DNA of 60,652 bases from Prochlorococcus sp. AG-436-O11 (lineage in GTDB: Bacteria > Cyanobacteriota > Cyanobacteriia > PCC-6307 > Cyanobiaceae). The stretch spans positions 1-60,652 of the forward strand of contig QCPO01000008.1 in assembly GCA_003212535.1 (NCBI GenBank). Reading direction: 5' to 3'. A program made the translations under genes and the position numbers. The notes below the pieces were generated by a model. That model was not told the origin of the DNA and ran no database searches. It saw only the letters and a program-made list of their open reading frames with translations. Below are positions 15,909 through 26,265 of the stretch, piece after piece. Position 1 is the stretch's first letter; each line of letters opens with the position of its first letter.

Positions 15909-18494
15909 TCAATTAACTGAAATTTGTCCTCCCTTTATGGAAACGAGAATCTCTTTCTTATGTAAATAATTGTTTTCTAAAATATTCTTTGCAATTTTTG
16001 TCTCAATTTCTTTTTGAATAATCCTTCTCAATGGTCGTGCTCCAAAATTTATATCAAAACTAACTTTAACCAATTCGTGAATTACATCATCTCTAATTTG
16101 CAATATTAAATCTTTTTTAGTAAGTCTATTTTCTAAATTTTTTAGCTGAATTCTTGCAATTTCTTTTAATTCATGGAATTCCAAATTTTTAAAAATTACT
16201 ATTTCATCAAGCCTATTTAGAAATTCGGGCTTAAAGAATTTTCTTAACTCGGAATCTATAATCTTTTTAATTTCATTTTTCTCTTCATTTTTTACAGATA
16301 AATCATTTATGGATTGACTTCCTAAATTGCTGGTGAGAACAATTATTGAATTTTTAAAGCTAATAGTGCGACCTTGTCCGTCTGTAATAATGCCATCATC
16401 AAGAACTTGCAAAAGGATATCTAATAAATCTTTATGTGCTTTTTCTATTTCATCAAGAAGTATTAATGAATATGGATTTTTTCGTATAGCTTCAGTTAAT
16501 TGACCTCCTGATTCAAAACCTATGTATCCAGGAGGAGGACCTATAATTTTGCTGACAGAATGTTTTTCCATAAATTCTGACATATCAAGCCTTATGATCG
16601 AACAATTTGAATCAAATATTGTTTTTGCAGTTACTTTACTTAGTTCTGTTTTTCCAACACCAGTTGGTCCTAAAAATAAGAAACTAGCTAACGGCCTGTT
16701 TGGGTCGTTTAATCCTGTTCTGGATCTCTTAATAGCGTCTGCGACTGCAGAAATAGCTCTATCCTGACCAATAATTTTTTCTTTAAGAATTAATTCGAGT
16801 TTTAGAAGTTTATCTTTTTCAGATTGGTTGAGATTATGTACTGGAATAGAAGTCCATTTCGATACAACTTCGGCAATATCATCTGATGTTACCTCTTGTC
16901 TTAAGAGGGGTTTCACCCCATTCTTATAGGAATTGACTAAACATTCACTTTTGTTAGCTAATTTTTTTTGTAAGGAATTTAAAGTACCAAACTCTAATTC
17001 TGCAGCTTTGTTTAGATCAAAATTTCTTTTTGCTTGATCTATTTGTAATTGTATAGATTCAATTTCCTCTTTTAAATTAGTAATCTCATCAATTTCATGT
17101 TTTTCTTTTTCCCATTGAGCATTTAATTCTGCTTGTTTATTCTTGAGGTTATTAAGTTCATTATTAATGTTTTTTAATCTCTCATGAGAGAAGTTATCTG
17201 TTTCCCTGTTTAGGGATAACTTTTCCATTTCTAATTGAAGAACTTTTCTATCAATTTCATCAATTTCTTCAGGTTTCGAAGTTATGACCATATTCAATCT
17301 TGAGGCAGCTTCGTCTACTAAATCTATGGCTTTGTCAGGAAGGAATCTATCATTAATATATCTATCGCTTAGGCTTGCAGCTGCAACTAAAGCGTTATCA
17401 GAAATTCTGACGCCATGGTGAACTTCATATCTTTCTCTCAAGCCTCTTAGTATTGAGACAGTATCTTCTACTGAAGGGGCATCAATTTGTATTTTTTGGA
17501 ATCTTCTTTCTAGAGCGGGATCCTTTTCTATATTTTGTTTATGTTCATTGATCGTAGTAGCACCAATACATCTTAGCTCTCCTCTTGCGAGCATAGGTTT
17601 TAAAAGGTTGCTGGCATCCAAAGAACCTCCATTTGCACCTGCACCAACTACTGTATGAATTTCATCAATAAAAAGAATAATCTTACCTTCAGATTCTTTA
17701 ACTTTCTTTAAAACATTTTTTATTCTCTCTTCAAACTCCCCCCTATACTTTGCTCCAGCCAATAATGAACCCATGTCTAATGAGATTAATTGCCTTTTTT
17801 GTAATGAAGTGGGTACATCACCATTAACAATCCTTTGAGCTAATCCTTCAACTATCGCTGTTTTACCAACGCCAGGTTCTCCAATAAGAACGGGATTGTT
17901 TTTTGTTCTTCTGCTTAGTATTTGTATTGTTCTTCTAATTTCTTCATCTCTACCAATAACGGGGTCTAAAATTCCATCACTCGCTGATTGGGTTAAATCA
18001 ATGCCAAATTTATCTAAAGAATCATTAGAATTATCAAAATCAATTTTATTTTCCGGATTTGATTTCATTTCTTTTATAGTTTCTAAAAATTCTGCCCCCC
18101 TTTTTTTATTTAAAATTAGGGAACCATATGAAGCATCATAAGTGAAACCGTAAACTAAGTGTTCTGTTGATATCACTACATCATCTAAAGTGAGTTTGAG
18201 TTCATTTGCTTTTAAAAATATCTTATGAAGGGTGTCACCAATATATAAATTAGCTTGTTTATGTTTCATTTTCGCTTTCGAATTTAATGAATAAATTATT
18301 GTTTTCTCTATCTCTTTTATATTTACATGATTTTTTCTTAATATAGCTTTAGTAAAGTTATCTTGTTTTATAAGAGATAGTAATAAATTATCAGAATCTA
18401 CATTTTGTTGGTAATTTTGATATGCGATCTCTTTAGCAAAAAGAAAATAGTCCCAAGCGGAATTTGAGAATTCACTTGGGACTATTTTAATCAA
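15909..18494 (-). CDS. clpB: ATP-dependent chaperone ClpB (disaggregase)
   Basis: This is an 861-residue Hsp100 disaggregase that works with DnaK in the cytosol. The order of parts is: N-terminal substrate domain (about 1-145); first AAA+ domain with GEPGVGKTA at about 205 and [13 protein letters not shown]; a coiled-coil middle domain (about 405-525) rich in Glu and Lys, which separates ClpB from ClpA and ClpX; second AAA+ domain with GPTGVGKTE at about 607 and [11 protein letters not shown]; and a C-terminal domain with [12 protein letters not shown] see no IGL/IGF-type ClpP loop. The start is TTG at 18494. Many cyanobacteria have two ClpB copies, so this may be one of a pair. It lies 69 bases downstream of petE. 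Confidence 0.93.
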   Translation of the reverse strand: MIKIVPSEFSNSAWDYFLFAKEIAYQNYQQNVDSDNLLLSLIKQDNFTKAILRKNHVNIKEIEKTIIYSLNSKAKMKHKQANLYIGDTLHKIFLKANELKLTLDDVVISTEHLVYGFTYDASYGSLILNKKRGAEFLETIKEMKSNPENKIDFDNSNDSLDKFGIDLTQSASDGILDPVIGRDEEIRRTIQILSRRTKNNPVLIGEPGVGKTAIVEGLAQRIVNGDVPTSLQKRQLISLDMGSLLAGAKYRGEFEERIKNVLKKVKESEGKIILFIDEIHTVVGAGANGGSLDASNLLKPMLARGELRCIGATTINEHKQNIEKDPALERRFQKIQIDAPSVEDTVSILRGLRERYEVHHGVRISDNALVAAASLSDRYINDRFLPDKAIDLVDEAASRLNMVITSKPEEIDEIDRKVLQLEMEKLSLNRETDNFSHERLKNINNELNNLKNKQAELNAQWEKEKHEIDEITNLKEEIESIQLQIDQAKRNFDLNKAAELEFGTLNSLQKKLANKSECLVNSYKNGVKPLLRQEVTSDDIAEVVSKWTSIPVHNLNQSEKDKLLKLELILKEKIIGQDRAISAVADAIKRSRTGLNDPNRPLASFLFLGPTGVGKTELSKVTAKTIFDSNCSIIRLDMSEFMEKHSVSKIIGPPPGYIGFESGGQLTEAIRKNPYSLILLDEIEKAHKDLLDILLQVLDDGIITDGQGRTISFKNSIIVLTSNLGSQSINDLSVKNEEKNEIKKIIDSELRKFFKPEFLNRLDEIVIFKNLEFHELKEIARIQLKNLENRLTKKDLILQIRDDVIHELVKVSFDINFGARPLRRIIQKEIETKIAKNILENNYLHKKEILVSIKGGQISVN

Positions 18495-18514
18495 GAAAAA
18501 TTTTATTAAAAAAT

Positions 18515-18545
18515 AAAATTATTCATTAAATTAATGAATAATTTT
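18515..18545 (-). terminator. Perfect 15-bp hairpin between petE and clpB
   Basis: AAAATTATTCATTAA (18515-18529) is fully complementary to TTAATGAATAATTTT (18531-18545) around a single central base. On the minus strand it lies 19 bases after the petE stop and is followed by a T-rich stretch. It probably terminates the short petE transcript or stabilises its 3' end before clpB. A second, mutually exclusive hairpin (18499-18507 with 18512-18520) shares its downstream arm. Confidence 0.55.
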
Positions 18546-18563
18546 TATAAGTAATAATATATT

Positions 18564-18914
18564 TTATTGAACGATTACTTTACCTACCATTCCAGCCCCT
18601 CTATGAGGTTCACAATAGTAGTCATAGGTTCCAGCAGTATCGAATTTCTCGGTCCAAGATTCTCCTGGTGCGAAAGCTAGATCAGCATGACTTAATTCTT
18701 CATGACCATCGAAGACAGCATTATGAGGTGCTAGTTTATTATTAACGAATTTAACAGAATCACCAGTACTAATGGTCACAGAACTTGGTTCGAATGCAAG
18801 CATCCCAGCATCGGTTCCAAGTTTTACCTCAACAGTTTTAGCTGAAACAGATGATATTCCAAGGCCTAAAGTTAAAACTATTGCAAAAAAGCCTGTAAGG
18901 ATTGAACGTAACAT
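18564..18914 (-). CDS. petE: Plastocyanin
   Basis: Plastocyanin is the soluble copper protein carrying electrons from cytochrome b6f to photosystem I in the thylakoid lumen. The 116-residue precursor has a signal peptide of about 25 residues ending VSA, then a mature cupredoxin domain. All four copper ligands are visible: His64 in APHNAV, Cys101 and His104 in YYCEPH, and Met109 in GAGM. The GMVGKVIVQ end is typical. It is monocistronic by appearance, with a promoter-like sequence upstream (18940-18968) and a strong hairpin downstream. Its GC content is higher than that of the neighbouring genes, consistent with high expression. Confidence 0.97.
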   Translation of the reverse strand: MLRSILTGFFAIVLTLGLGISSVSAKTVEVKLGTDAGMLAFEPSSVTISTGDSVKFVNNKLAPHNAVFDGHEELSHADLAFAPGESWTEKFDTAGTYDYYCEPHRGAGMVGKVIVQ

Positions 18915-18939
18915 AATTTAAATTTGCTTATTTATATAT

Positions 18940-18968
18940 ATTACAAGGTTTTGGTGACCTTAAAGCAA
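18940..18968 (-). promoter_or_regulatory. Putative petE promoter
   Basis: On the minus strand, TTGCTT (18968-18963) and TGTAAT (18945-18940) are separated by 17 bases, a good match to a sigma-70-type -35/-10 pair. The -10 lies 26 bases ahead of the petE start codon. A TATATATAAATA stretch just downstream offers an alternative -10. This is pattern evidence only. Confidence 0.45.
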
Positions 18969-18973
18969 TAACT

Positions 18974-19957
18974 TTAATTGATATTACAGCTTGGTAACTT
19001 TGATAATCTTAAAATATCACTTAATGATTTGGCATGACTTTTTAGTTTAAAAGTCTCTGGATTAGTTATGGATCCATGATTAAAGTCATATTTTTGTATG
19101 CTGAAGCTATCCCAGGGAGTGGTTTCTATGGGGAGGATTCTTAATAATAATTTTAGGATTTTTCTAGTAAGAGGTATCGCAAAAAATCTTTTCATCTTAT
19201 TTTTCTTTAGAAGTATATTTATTGCCTCATCAATTGAAATGAATCTCTGACCCAATACAAATTTCTTGAAGCCTTTATATTGTTCTTCTTTATGATTTTT
19301 AATTAGAAAACCACAAATTTGAGCAATGTCATTTGCATGTATAAAGTGGAATTTGGAATCAAGTTTTAAAAATCTCGCTAACCAAAGCCATTTACCAATT
19401 TCTTTTAATCCACTTGTTAAATAACTCACAGGAAATTTACTTTTTTTACCAAGTGTTCCTCCAAAAACTAATGTAGGAAAGACTGCAAATGTTTTGTCCG
19501 CAAATGTGCTTTCTCTAAGTCTCTCGAAACATTCGTATTTTGTTTTGATATATTCTGTTCCATAAATTAATGATTCCCTCATTAATTCATTATTTGTATT
19601 AAGAATACTTGCTGTTGAAAAGTAAATTATTTTTTTTAACTTTTTAATATCAAGCATTTTCAGTAATTCTTCAAAAGCTTTTATATTTACTTCATAAGCC
19701 CTTTGGGGATTTCCCCAAGCTGTAGCAGTGTGTATTAAGTAATTAACTTGACTAATTTCCTTGTTATATTTATTGGATTCTCTGATGTCACATATTATTA
19801 ACTTTACTCTTTTATTTGTTTGAACAGAAAGTGGTAGCTTACTTTTATCTCTTACCATAAGATAAAGTCTGAATTGGGTGTTTTTTAAAAACCAATTAAT
19901 TAGATATTGGCCAACACATCCATTGGAACCTGTTATTAATAATTTTTCAAATGCCAA
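18974..19957 (-). CDS. NAD-dependent epimerase/dehydratase-like protein (extended SDR)
   Basis: This 327-residue extended short-chain dehydrogenase opens with the NAD(P)-binding ITGSNGCVGQYL. It carries IYFSTAS and, further on, a Tyr-x-x-x-Lys pair (YIKTKYE) that would be the catalytic Tyr and Lys. The region LIHTATAWG fits the family's fourth strand. The C-terminal substrate part is divergent, so the substrate (nucleotide sugar, flavonoid-like or other) cannot be named. The start is TTG at 19957, 8 bases downstream of the hemE stop, so it is probably cotranscribed with hemE. Confidence 0.83.
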   Translation of the reverse strand: MAFEKLLITGSNGCVGQYLINWFLKNTQFRLYLMVRDKSKLPLSVQTNKRVKLIICDIRESNKYNKEISQVNYLIHTATAWGNPQRAYEVNIKAFEELLKMLDIKKLKKIIYFSTASILNTNNELMRESLIYGTEYIKTKYECFERLRESTFADKTFAVFPTLVFGGTLGKKSKFPVSYLTSGLKEIGKWLWLARFLKLDSKFHFIHANDIAQICGFLIKNHKEEQYKGFKKFVLGQRFISIDEAINILLKKNKMKRFFAIPLTRKILKLLLRILPIETTPWDSFSIQKYDFNHGSITNPETFKLKSHAKSLSDILRLSKLPSCNIN

Positions 19958-19965
19958 GATCTTTA

Positions 19966-21006
19966 CTAATAAGTTAGTTTTTTTCCGTGTTCAAAAAATG
20001 TCTGAGCATTTTCTTCTGGAGTACCAGGTAAAATACCATGACCTAAATTAAGAATATATTTTCTATCTTTTACTTTATTGAATGTATTATCTATCCTTTC
20101 TTTTATTGCTTTCTTATCGCCAAATAATATCCCAGGATCAACATTACCTTGAATAGCAATACCTTTAGGAATTCTTTTGCAAGCCTCTTCAATATCTACT
20201 GTCCAGTCTAATGAGATTATATCTACTCCAGTTTTAGCCATCCTTTCTATTACTCCAGCACTTCCTGAAATATATAGAATAATAGGAGTTTCAGGGTATT
20301 CCTCTTTTACGATGTCAACAATTTTTTTTTGATAGGGTCCAGCAAAAATATCATAATCTTGTGGACTTAATTGGCCTGCCCATGAGTCAAAAATTTGTAC
20401 AACTTGAGCACCAGACTTTATTTGATATTTTAGATATTCACCTATGGATTTTGCAAAGTGATCAAGAAGTTTGTGAAGTAAATCAGGCTCTTTAAAAGCC
20501 ATTGATTTTATTAAAGAATAATTTTTGCTGCTTTTGCCTTCAACCACATATGCAGCAAGAGTCCAAGGTGCACCAACAAAACCTAGAACTGTCGCTTCAT
20601 TATTTACATCTTTTTTTAATGATGAAAGAACTTGGCCAACAAAGCTTAAACTATCACTTGGATTTAATTCTTTTAAATTTTCTATTTGGCTAAGAGTTCT
20701 TATTGGGTCTTCTATAATTGGGCCTTTACTTTCTATAATCTCAAAATTTATACCCATCCCTGGAAGAGGTGTAAGAATATCTGAAAAAAGAATCACGCCA
20801 TCTGGTTTGAAAGCATTAAAAGGTTGCATTGAAATCTCGTAAGAAAGTTCTGGATTCTCAGACCTTTCTCTGAAACTTGGATAACGCTCTCTTAGATCTC
20901 TATAAATCTTCATATATCTCCCTGCTTGTCTCATCATCCATACTGGAGGCCTATGCACTTTTTTGCCTAATGCGGCAGAAAGTAGAAGTGGTAAATTTTC
21001 ACCCAT
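19966..21006 (-). CDS. hemE: Uroporphyrinogen decarboxylase
   Basis: HemE removes four carboxyl groups from uroporphyrinogen III to give coproporphyrinogen III, on the path to haem and chlorophyll. The 346 residues are of standard length. Family signatures are [14 protein letters not shown] near the N-terminus (the Arg residues and loop bind substrate), [13 protein letters not shown] with the catalytic Asp, [16 protein letters not shown], and ending [15 protein letters not shown]. The ATG at 21006 is followed by ENLPLLL, which is the usual cyanobacterial beginning. Confidence 0.97.
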   Translation of the reverse strand: MGENLPLLLSAALGKKVHRPPVWMMRQAGRYMKIYRDLRERYPSFRERSENPELSYEISMQPFNAFKPDGVILFSDILTPLPGMGINFEIIESKGPIIEDPIRTLSQIENLKELNPSDSLSFVGQVLSSLKKDVNNEATVLGFVGAPWTLAAYVVEGKSSKNYSLIKSMAFKEPDLLHKLLDHFAKSIGEYLKYQIKSGAQVVQIFDSWAGQLSPQDYDIFAGPYQKKIVDIVKEEYPETPIILYISGSAGVIERMAKTGVDIISLDWTVDIEEACKRIPKGIAIQGNVDPGILFGDKKAIKERIDNTFNKVKDRKYILNLGHGILPGTPEENAQTFFEHGKKLTY

Positions 21007-21130
21007 TTTTCAATTCAATATGTGTTTAGTAAATTTAAAATTCCAACTTAAAAATCTTACAACGCAAAGCTGAGCAAAATCGTTATGTGAACATTTATAT
21101 GAAGCAATGAGTTAGATAAACTTTTTATTT

Positions 21131-23389
21131 TTATGACTGATGTTTGAAGATACTCACACTTAATGGGGGTAAAGCAAGTTCAAGAGCATTTTCATAATTA
21201 TGAATATTAAACTTTAAAGTTTCTTTCCCGCCCATATTGCCTTTATTACTTCCTCCGTATCTAGAACTATCTGAATTAAAGATCTCTTTATAGAATCCTT
21301 CTAACGGAACTCCTATTTTATATGAGCCATGAGTATTGGGTGTGAAGTTTGCCACAATAACGAGCCATTCATTGCTGTCATTTTCCCTTCTCATAAAACT
21401 TATTACAGAATTAGATTTGTCATTACAGTCAATCCATTGGAATCCATAAGGATCAAAGTCATTTTTCCATAGCGCATGTTCATTTTTATAAAGTTTATTT
21501 AAGTCATCTACTAAGTTTCTAATACCTTTGTGAGGTTCAAATTCTAATAAATCCCATTGAAGATCATCCCAAACATTCCATTCTTGCCTTTGTCCAAATT
21601 CCATCCCCATGAAAATCGTTTTTTTACCAGGATGAGTCCACATATAAGTTAGTAATGCTCTAGTATTTGCAAATTTTTTCCAGTCATCACCTGGCATTTT
21701 ATGTAAAAGATGACTTTTCCCATGAACAACTTCATCATGACTAAGGGCAAGCATAAAGTTTTCTGTGTAATTATAAGTTATTGAAAAGGTCACACTATTT
21801 TGATGGAATTGTCTAAACCAAGGATCTATTTCAAAGTAATCGAGCATATCATGCATCCATCCCATATTCCATTTTAAATTGAACCCTAGTCCTCCAATAT
21901 CAGTTGGTTTAGTAACCATTGGCCAAGTTGTTGATTCTTCAGCAATAGAAAGTGCACCAGGAAAGTGTTGAAAGAGTACATGATTTGCTTGTTGAAGAAA
22001 TTTAACGGCTTCTAAGTTTTCATTCCCACCATTCTCATTAGGTATCCATTCTCCATCTGGACGTAAGTAGTCTCTATACAACATTGAAGCTACAGCATCA
22101 ACTCTTATTCCATCAATATGAAATTCTTCGAACCAATAAATAAGGTTTGCTACGAGAAAATTTCTTACTTCATTTCTGCTGTAATTAAAGATTAAGGTCC
22201 CCCATTCTTTATGCTCTCCTATCCTTGGATCGCTATGTTCATAAAGGTGAAACCCATCAAAGAAAGCTAGTCCATGTTTGTCTTTTGGGAAATGACCAGG
22301 TACCCAATCAAGAATTACGCCGATACCTTCTTCATGACATCTATTTATAAACTCTCTAAATTCATTTGGAGTACCAAATCTACTAGTTGGAGCATACCAG
22401 CCTGTGACCTGGTATCCCCATGAGCCATCGAAAGGATGCTCCGAGATTGGCATTAGCTCAATATGAGTGAATCCTCTTTCTTTTACATAAGGAATGAGTT
22501 TTTTAGTTAACTCTGGATAAGTTAATAACCTTGTGCCAGGTTTTAAATCTGCTGCGGGGACTGGATCTCTTGGCTTCCCATCTTTTTCTAAGTATTTATT
22601 GTCAGTTGATTCGTGAAGCCAACTTCCTAAATGCATCTCATAAACGGAGATTGGTTTGTTAATTTGACTTGAGGAATCTCTATTTGAAATCCATTCACTA
22701 TCATTCCAATTAAAATTATTTAATTTTGAAATTATTGAACTTTTTTGGGGCCTAATTTCATGAAGGAATCCATAGGGATCAGCTTTCTCATAAATATGAC
22801 CTTGTTGTGTTCTTATTTCATATTTATATTTATCTCCTTCTTTCATATTTGGTATAAATATTTCCCAAATTCCACCTAGCCTTTTTTGCATTGGATGATG
22901 CCGGCCATCCCAAGAATTTATATCTCCAATTATTGATATTGATTTTGCATTTGGTGCCCAAAGACAAAACATAACGCCATTTTTATATTTATCTTCAATG
23001 AGATGAGCTCCCATTTTTTTCCATATATGATGGTGATTCCCCTCTGCAAAAAGATGTCTATCTACTTCTCCCATCCATTCTTCTTTAAAAGACCAAGGAT
23101 CATGTTGTGAATGCGTTATCCCTCCTCGTAAAATATTTAGTTCATAATTAGATTGAGGGTCTTCAGGCAGGATTCCCTCAAAAAGCCATTTGTGATTTGG
23201 GGTTTCTAAGTTATAGTTTTTATTTTTGAAATTTATATTAACTTCATCTGCTTCCGGCATCCACACTCGCGTTACCCATTGTCCTTCAAAAAAATGAGGC
23301 CCTAAAATTTTTAATGGATTATCATTGCAACAATTTTCTAGGTTGATAGCTTCTGATTTAATCCAGTCTGCTTGAATTGTTTCTTTCAT
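21131..23389 (-). CDS. glgB: 1,4-alpha-glucan (glycogen) branching enzyme
   Basis: The enzyme introduces alpha-1,6 branches into glycogen, a cytosolic carbon store used over the day-night cycle. It has 752 residues. The N1 and CBM48 beta-sandwich domains occupy about residues 1-240. The GH13 barrel follows, with the nucleophile Asp in [11 protein letters not shown] (about 429), the acid/base Glu in IAEEST (about 483) and [11 protein letters not shown] (about 550). The C-terminal beta domain ends [12 protein letters not shown]. The partner glycogen synthase glgA lies in the same window at 50605-52056, in a different operon. Confidence 0.96.
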   Translation of the reverse strand: MKETIQADWIKSEAINLENCCNDNPLKILGPHFFEGQWVTRVWMPEADEVNINFKNKNYNLETPNHKWLFEGILPEDPQSNYELNILRGGITHSQHDPWSFKEEWMGEVDRHLFAEGNHHHIWKKMGAHLIEDKYKNGVMFCLWAPNAKSISIIGDINSWDGRHHPMQKRLGGIWEIFIPNMKEGDKYKYEIRTQQGHIYEKADPYGFLHEIRPQKSSIISKLNNFNWNDSEWISNRDSSSQINKPISVYEMHLGSWLHESTDNKYLEKDGKPRDPVPAADLKPGTRLLTYPELTKKLIPYVKERGFTHIELMPISEHPFDGSWGYQVTGWYAPTSRFGTPNEFREFINRCHEEGIGVILDWVPGHFPKDKHGLAFFDGFHLYEHSDPRIGEHKEWGTLIFNYSRNEVRNFLVANLIYWFEEFHIDGIRVDAVASMLYRDYLRPDGEWIPNENGGNENLEAVKFLQQANHVLFQHFPGALSIAEESTTWPMVTKPTDIGGLGFNLKWNMGWMHDMLDYFEIDPWFRQFHQNSVTFSITYNYTENFMLALSHDEVVHGKSHLLHKMPGDDWKKFANTRALLTYMWTHPGKKTIFMGMEFGQRQEWNVWDDLQWDLLEFEPHKGIRNLVDDLNKLYKNEHALWKNDFDPYGFQWIDCNDKSNSVISFMRRENDSNEWLVIVANFTPNTHGSYKIGVPLEGFYKEIFNSDSSRYGGSNKGNMGGKETLKFNIHNYENALELALPPLSVSIFKHQS

Positions 23390-23444
23390 GACTGGTATAT
23401 ATTAAGGATTAATAATATCAAATGATTAACCAAAAAAGCTTTTT

Positions 23445-25022
23445 TTACTGAAGAAAAGGTTTCAATTTCATAAATGTATTATTCAGTACAAAACTTAGAG
23501 TAGTAATTCTGTGATTAATGGTAGGGGCTCCAATCCTTTCGTCTCCAAATCCAGGATTAACCCCAATAGAGGGATAAGCTGCGGCAGATATAGATAATCT
23601 AAGTCTACTTCGTTTAATTAAACAAATATTTGTGGGTTGCATTGTTATTTGATAATTACATTCTACATTTCTTTTTGAGTTTTTAACTCTTAAAAAACCA
23701 GTTGAGAATTGATTAACTTTTTTATCCTCTTCATCAACTAGAGATAAAGCAAGGCATATATCGAAGCTTGGTTGATCACTTTTGACGGAAGTTTCAAATA
23801 TTGGAATACCTGTAAAGTTTTGGTTCTCTTGGAGAAAATTGGTTTGAAAAACTCCTACATCCAATCGTTGATCAATAATATGTCTATTAAACTTTCCTGG
23901 CTTCGGGCCTAAATGACCTCCATCAGCTGGTGCAGGCCTCCATGGGTCATGAACGATTGTGAACCAACCTGATCCTTTTGAATTCATGGTAAGACTTCCA
24001 TCCTCAATATCTACATTTGCAGTGCCATTACTTTTAAGTCCCATAATATATTCTGAGTAATAATTATCATCTATTTCCTCCCATTTATTTAATGAAATAT
24101 TCCATATTTTTCTTTGTAAAATAGTTTCTTTAAAATTAACCTCTTTGTCAATTTTTAAATGTTTATCAAAAAATTTTAATAATGTTTTTTGTGACCCTTC
24201 CCACCAATTTAGATGTGTAGCATTAGCAATAATTATTTCTGGATTACCTCCTGCTTCTCGAGCTTTTTTATAAAGATCTAATGCCCCTTTTAAATGAGGG
24301 TCCCAAAGTCCTCCAATAATTAACATAGGTTTTCCCATCCATGTTGAGATTGGGTTTATTTCTAAAAAAGGGTCATCATTCTGTAAATTGTTAAGCCATT
24401 CAATTATAAAACTATTAGGATCATATTTTTTTAAAAGGTCTAATCCTTTTCTTAAATAACTTTTACTTTCTAAAGCTAATCTTATATCCTCCCATTCAAG
24501 AAAATTATTTTCTCGCCTCATTTTTAGCGCAGCAATTTGTAGTCCCCATGCAATATTGTTATGCCACCAAAATGCCCCTCCGTCTGAGCACCAATGGTCT
24601 TTTATATTTAGTCCAGTCATAGCAGGAGATAGACAATCAGGTGGTTCTGAATTCGATTCTCCACTTAGTTGGGTTAATCCATGGTAAGAAAAGCCATAAA
24701 GGCCAAGTTTTCCATTACATTCTTTTAGAGATCTAACCCATTCATGCGTTTCTGAAGTATCACTGGCTTCTTGGGAGAAGCCTTGAAAAACGCCCCCTGA
24801 AGAACCCATACCTCTAACATCTTGAATGATTACCATATAACCTTTTGAAGTCCACCATGAAGGATGCGAATAGGTAATTGTTGAAGCTATCTCTCTACCA
24901 TAAGGTTGTCTCATCAATAATGCAGGCCATGGCCCGTTGCCTTCAGGTAACCAAATTCTTGATACAAGTTCTACACCATCTCTAAGTATTAGAGACTTGT
25001 CAAAACATCTTTTTTCAAACAT
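23445..25022 (-). CDS. CocE/NonD-family alpha/beta hydrolase (X-Pro dipeptidyl-peptidase S15-like)
   Basis: This 525-residue hydrolase begins with the family's substrate-entry region (LRDGVELVSRIWLPEG, PALLMRQPYGRE). QDVRGMGSSGG follows, and then the nucleophile Ser112 in YGFSYHGLTQ. A cap domain follows. IGGLWDPHLKG carries the likely catalytic Asp, and ATHLNWWEG the His. The C-terminal jelly-roll domain (about residues 310-525) is that of X-Pro peptidases and cocaine esterase. The natural substrate, an acyl ester or peptide, is unknown. No signal peptide is visible. Confidence 0.88.
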   Translation of the reverse strand: MFEKRCFDKSLILRDGVELVSRIWLPEGNGPWPALLMRQPYGREIASTITYSHPSWWTSKGYMVIIQDVRGMGSSGGVFQGFSQEASDTSETHEWVRSLKECNGKLGLYGFSYHGLTQLSGESNSEPPDCLSPAMTGLNIKDHWCSDGGAFWWHNNIAWGLQIAALKMRRENNFLEWEDIRLALESKSYLRKGLDLLKKYDPNSFIIEWLNNLQNDDPFLEINPISTWMGKPMLIIGGLWDPHLKGALDLYKKAREAGGNPEIIIANATHLNWWEGSQKTLLKFFDKHLKIDKEVNFKETILQRKIWNISLNKWEEIDDNYYSEYIMGLKSNGTANVDIEDGSLTMNSKGSGWFTIVHDPWRPAPADGGHLGPKPGKFNRHIIDQRLDVGVFQTNFLQENQNFTGIPIFETSVKSDQPSFDICLALSLVDEEDKKVNQFSTGFLRVKNSKRNVECNYQITMQPTNICLIKRSRLRLSISAAAYPSIGVNPGFGDERIGAPTINHRITTLSFVLNNTFMKLKPFLQ

Positions 25023-25030
25023 TTAAGTTT

Positions 25031-25297
25031 TTAGATAATCTCAGGACAATGCAATCCAATTACATAAATAGAGAAGATTTCAGCATTAACAGGAGTTAGG
25101 TTATTCCTTTTTGAAACAAATTCTATAGCTTTATCTGAATTTGCAGAAATACCCTTTCTATTGAACTCTTTAAACTTATTACATATTTTAATAGCTTCAT
25201 TTGGATTATTCTTTACGCTTTTTAATAAATTGGATTGACCTAAAACAGGATTTAAGGGAGAGAAAAGCAAAAATATAAAAAACAGAAAACTTTTCAT
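25031..25297 (-). CDS. Small secreted protein, function unknown
   Basis: This 88-residue protein has a hydrophobic signal peptide (about residues 1-20, ending VLG before Gln21) and a short polar mature part containing two cysteines (Cys39 and Cys84) that could form a disulfide. Lys/Asn-rich stretches surround KICNKFKEFNRKGI. It lies 8 bases upstream of the CocE-type hydrolase gene on the same strand. I do not recognise a family; it is likely a periplasmic or lumenal small protein. Confidence 0.65.
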   Translation of the reverse strand: MKSFLFFIFLLFSPLNPVLGQSNLLKSVKNNPNEAIKICNKFKEFNRKGISANSDKAIEFVSKRNNLTPVNAEIFSIYVIGLHCPEII

Positions 25298-25352
25298 TAT
25301 ATATCTAACATTTGTTTGAATTCTACATTAAAAAATTTTTTTAACCAAGGTT

Positions 25353-25760
25353 TTAAATAGTTTTACAGCTTTGATGAGATCTTTTAATCCAATCTTTTAA
25401 AATAGATAAGTTTATATTTGTCTCGGTTTTAATTCTAAGACTTATCTCTAATCTTCTGATTTTCTGTTCCAGCTCATAAGGTTTTAATCTTGATAATGCT
25501 TTTACTGAACCCACACCGCAATGTAAAAGTAAATAAGCAGCTGGAGGTGGGATGTCAATTTCTTTTTTAAAAATAGCAATAGCTCTTATTTTTTTTAAAT
25601 TATTTAATGTACATAGCGGAGAGATTATCTGAATTTTGTTTATTTCCAAATCTGTTAGAGTAGTTAATTTATCAAAATTTATTGGCTTGTATTTAATTAA
25701 AAAGGATTTCTCATGTCTGAAATTTATAGGTAAAGAATCTAAAAAGGTTTTAATTTTCAT
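25353..25760 (-). CDS. DUF4332 (helix-hairpin-helix-like) protein
   Basis: This 135-residue protein has a DUF4332-type core with LLLHCGVGSVKALSRLKPYELEQKIRRLE (about residues 78-106). That arrangement resembles a helix-hairpin-helix (CGVGSVKAL-SRL), which in other proteins contacts nucleic acids. A first half-repeat may lie around LTTLTDLEINKIQ. No catalytic residues are evident and the function is unknown. It lies between the small secreted protein and the Ycf51-like gene, all on the minus strand with short gaps. Confidence 0.65.
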   Translation of the reverse strand: MKIKTFLDSLPINFRHEKSFLIKYKPINFDKLTTLTDLEINKIQIISPLCTLNNLKKIRAIAIFKKEIDIPPPAAYLLLHCGVGSVKALSRLKPYELEQKIRRLEISLRIKTETNINLSILKDWIKRSHQSCKTI

Positions 25761-25769
25761 TTATTGAAA

Positions 25770-26213
25770 TTAATTCATACTGACAGTTTTCTCGATTTCT
25801 CCAATTATTACGGGTTTACTTATTTCATCTGAAATTTCCTCAAGTTTTCTTATTTTTATTTTTACATTTGCCCCTGATCTACTTCCTTCCCTCAGATTAT
25901 CTGACAATTGCTTTAAAGTTGGTTTGATAGCTTCTTCTGGGAAGTCATCTTCAGCTTTGGCAATAATAAGATCAAAGCCATTATCATAAACAATTGGAAC
26001 ATATCTCGCCCCTTCTACTTCCACTTTTTCGCTGTAACTTTGCATAAATGCCCAGCTACTTAAAGAAAGTAACAATGAAAATATAGTTGCTCCTATTATC
26101 CGAAATTTAAAACTAAAATTAAAAATAAAAGCGACTATAGTAATAAGCGAAAGAAATATTCCTAAAAAACCAAAAATTTTTGGAGTATTATCTAATAGTT
26201 CAAAAAAAGACAT
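25770..26213 (-). CDS. Ycf51-like (DUF2518) membrane protein
   Basis: This 147-residue protein has two membrane segments (about residues 12-32 and 36-54) followed by a soluble domain containing YVPIVYDNGFDLIIAKAEDDFPEEAIKPTL and SGANVKIKIRKLEEI. The layout fits the cyanobacterial and plastid Ycf51/DUF2518 group, whose function I do not know. Naming rests on remembered family features rather than a search. It is divergent from the tamB-like gene with a 52-base gap. Confidence 0.6.
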   Translation of the reverse strand: MSFFELLDNTPKIFGFLGIFLSLITIVAFIFNFSFKFRIIGATIFSLLLSLSSWAFMQSYSEKVEVEGARYVPIVYDNGFDLIIAKAEDDFPEEAIKPTLKQLSDNLREGSRSGANVKIKIRKLEEISDEISKPVIIGEIEKTVSMN

Positions 26214-26265
26214 TTTAGTGGCTTTGACCTGATTAATTTCTTATATTTTGTAAGCCTACTCTATT

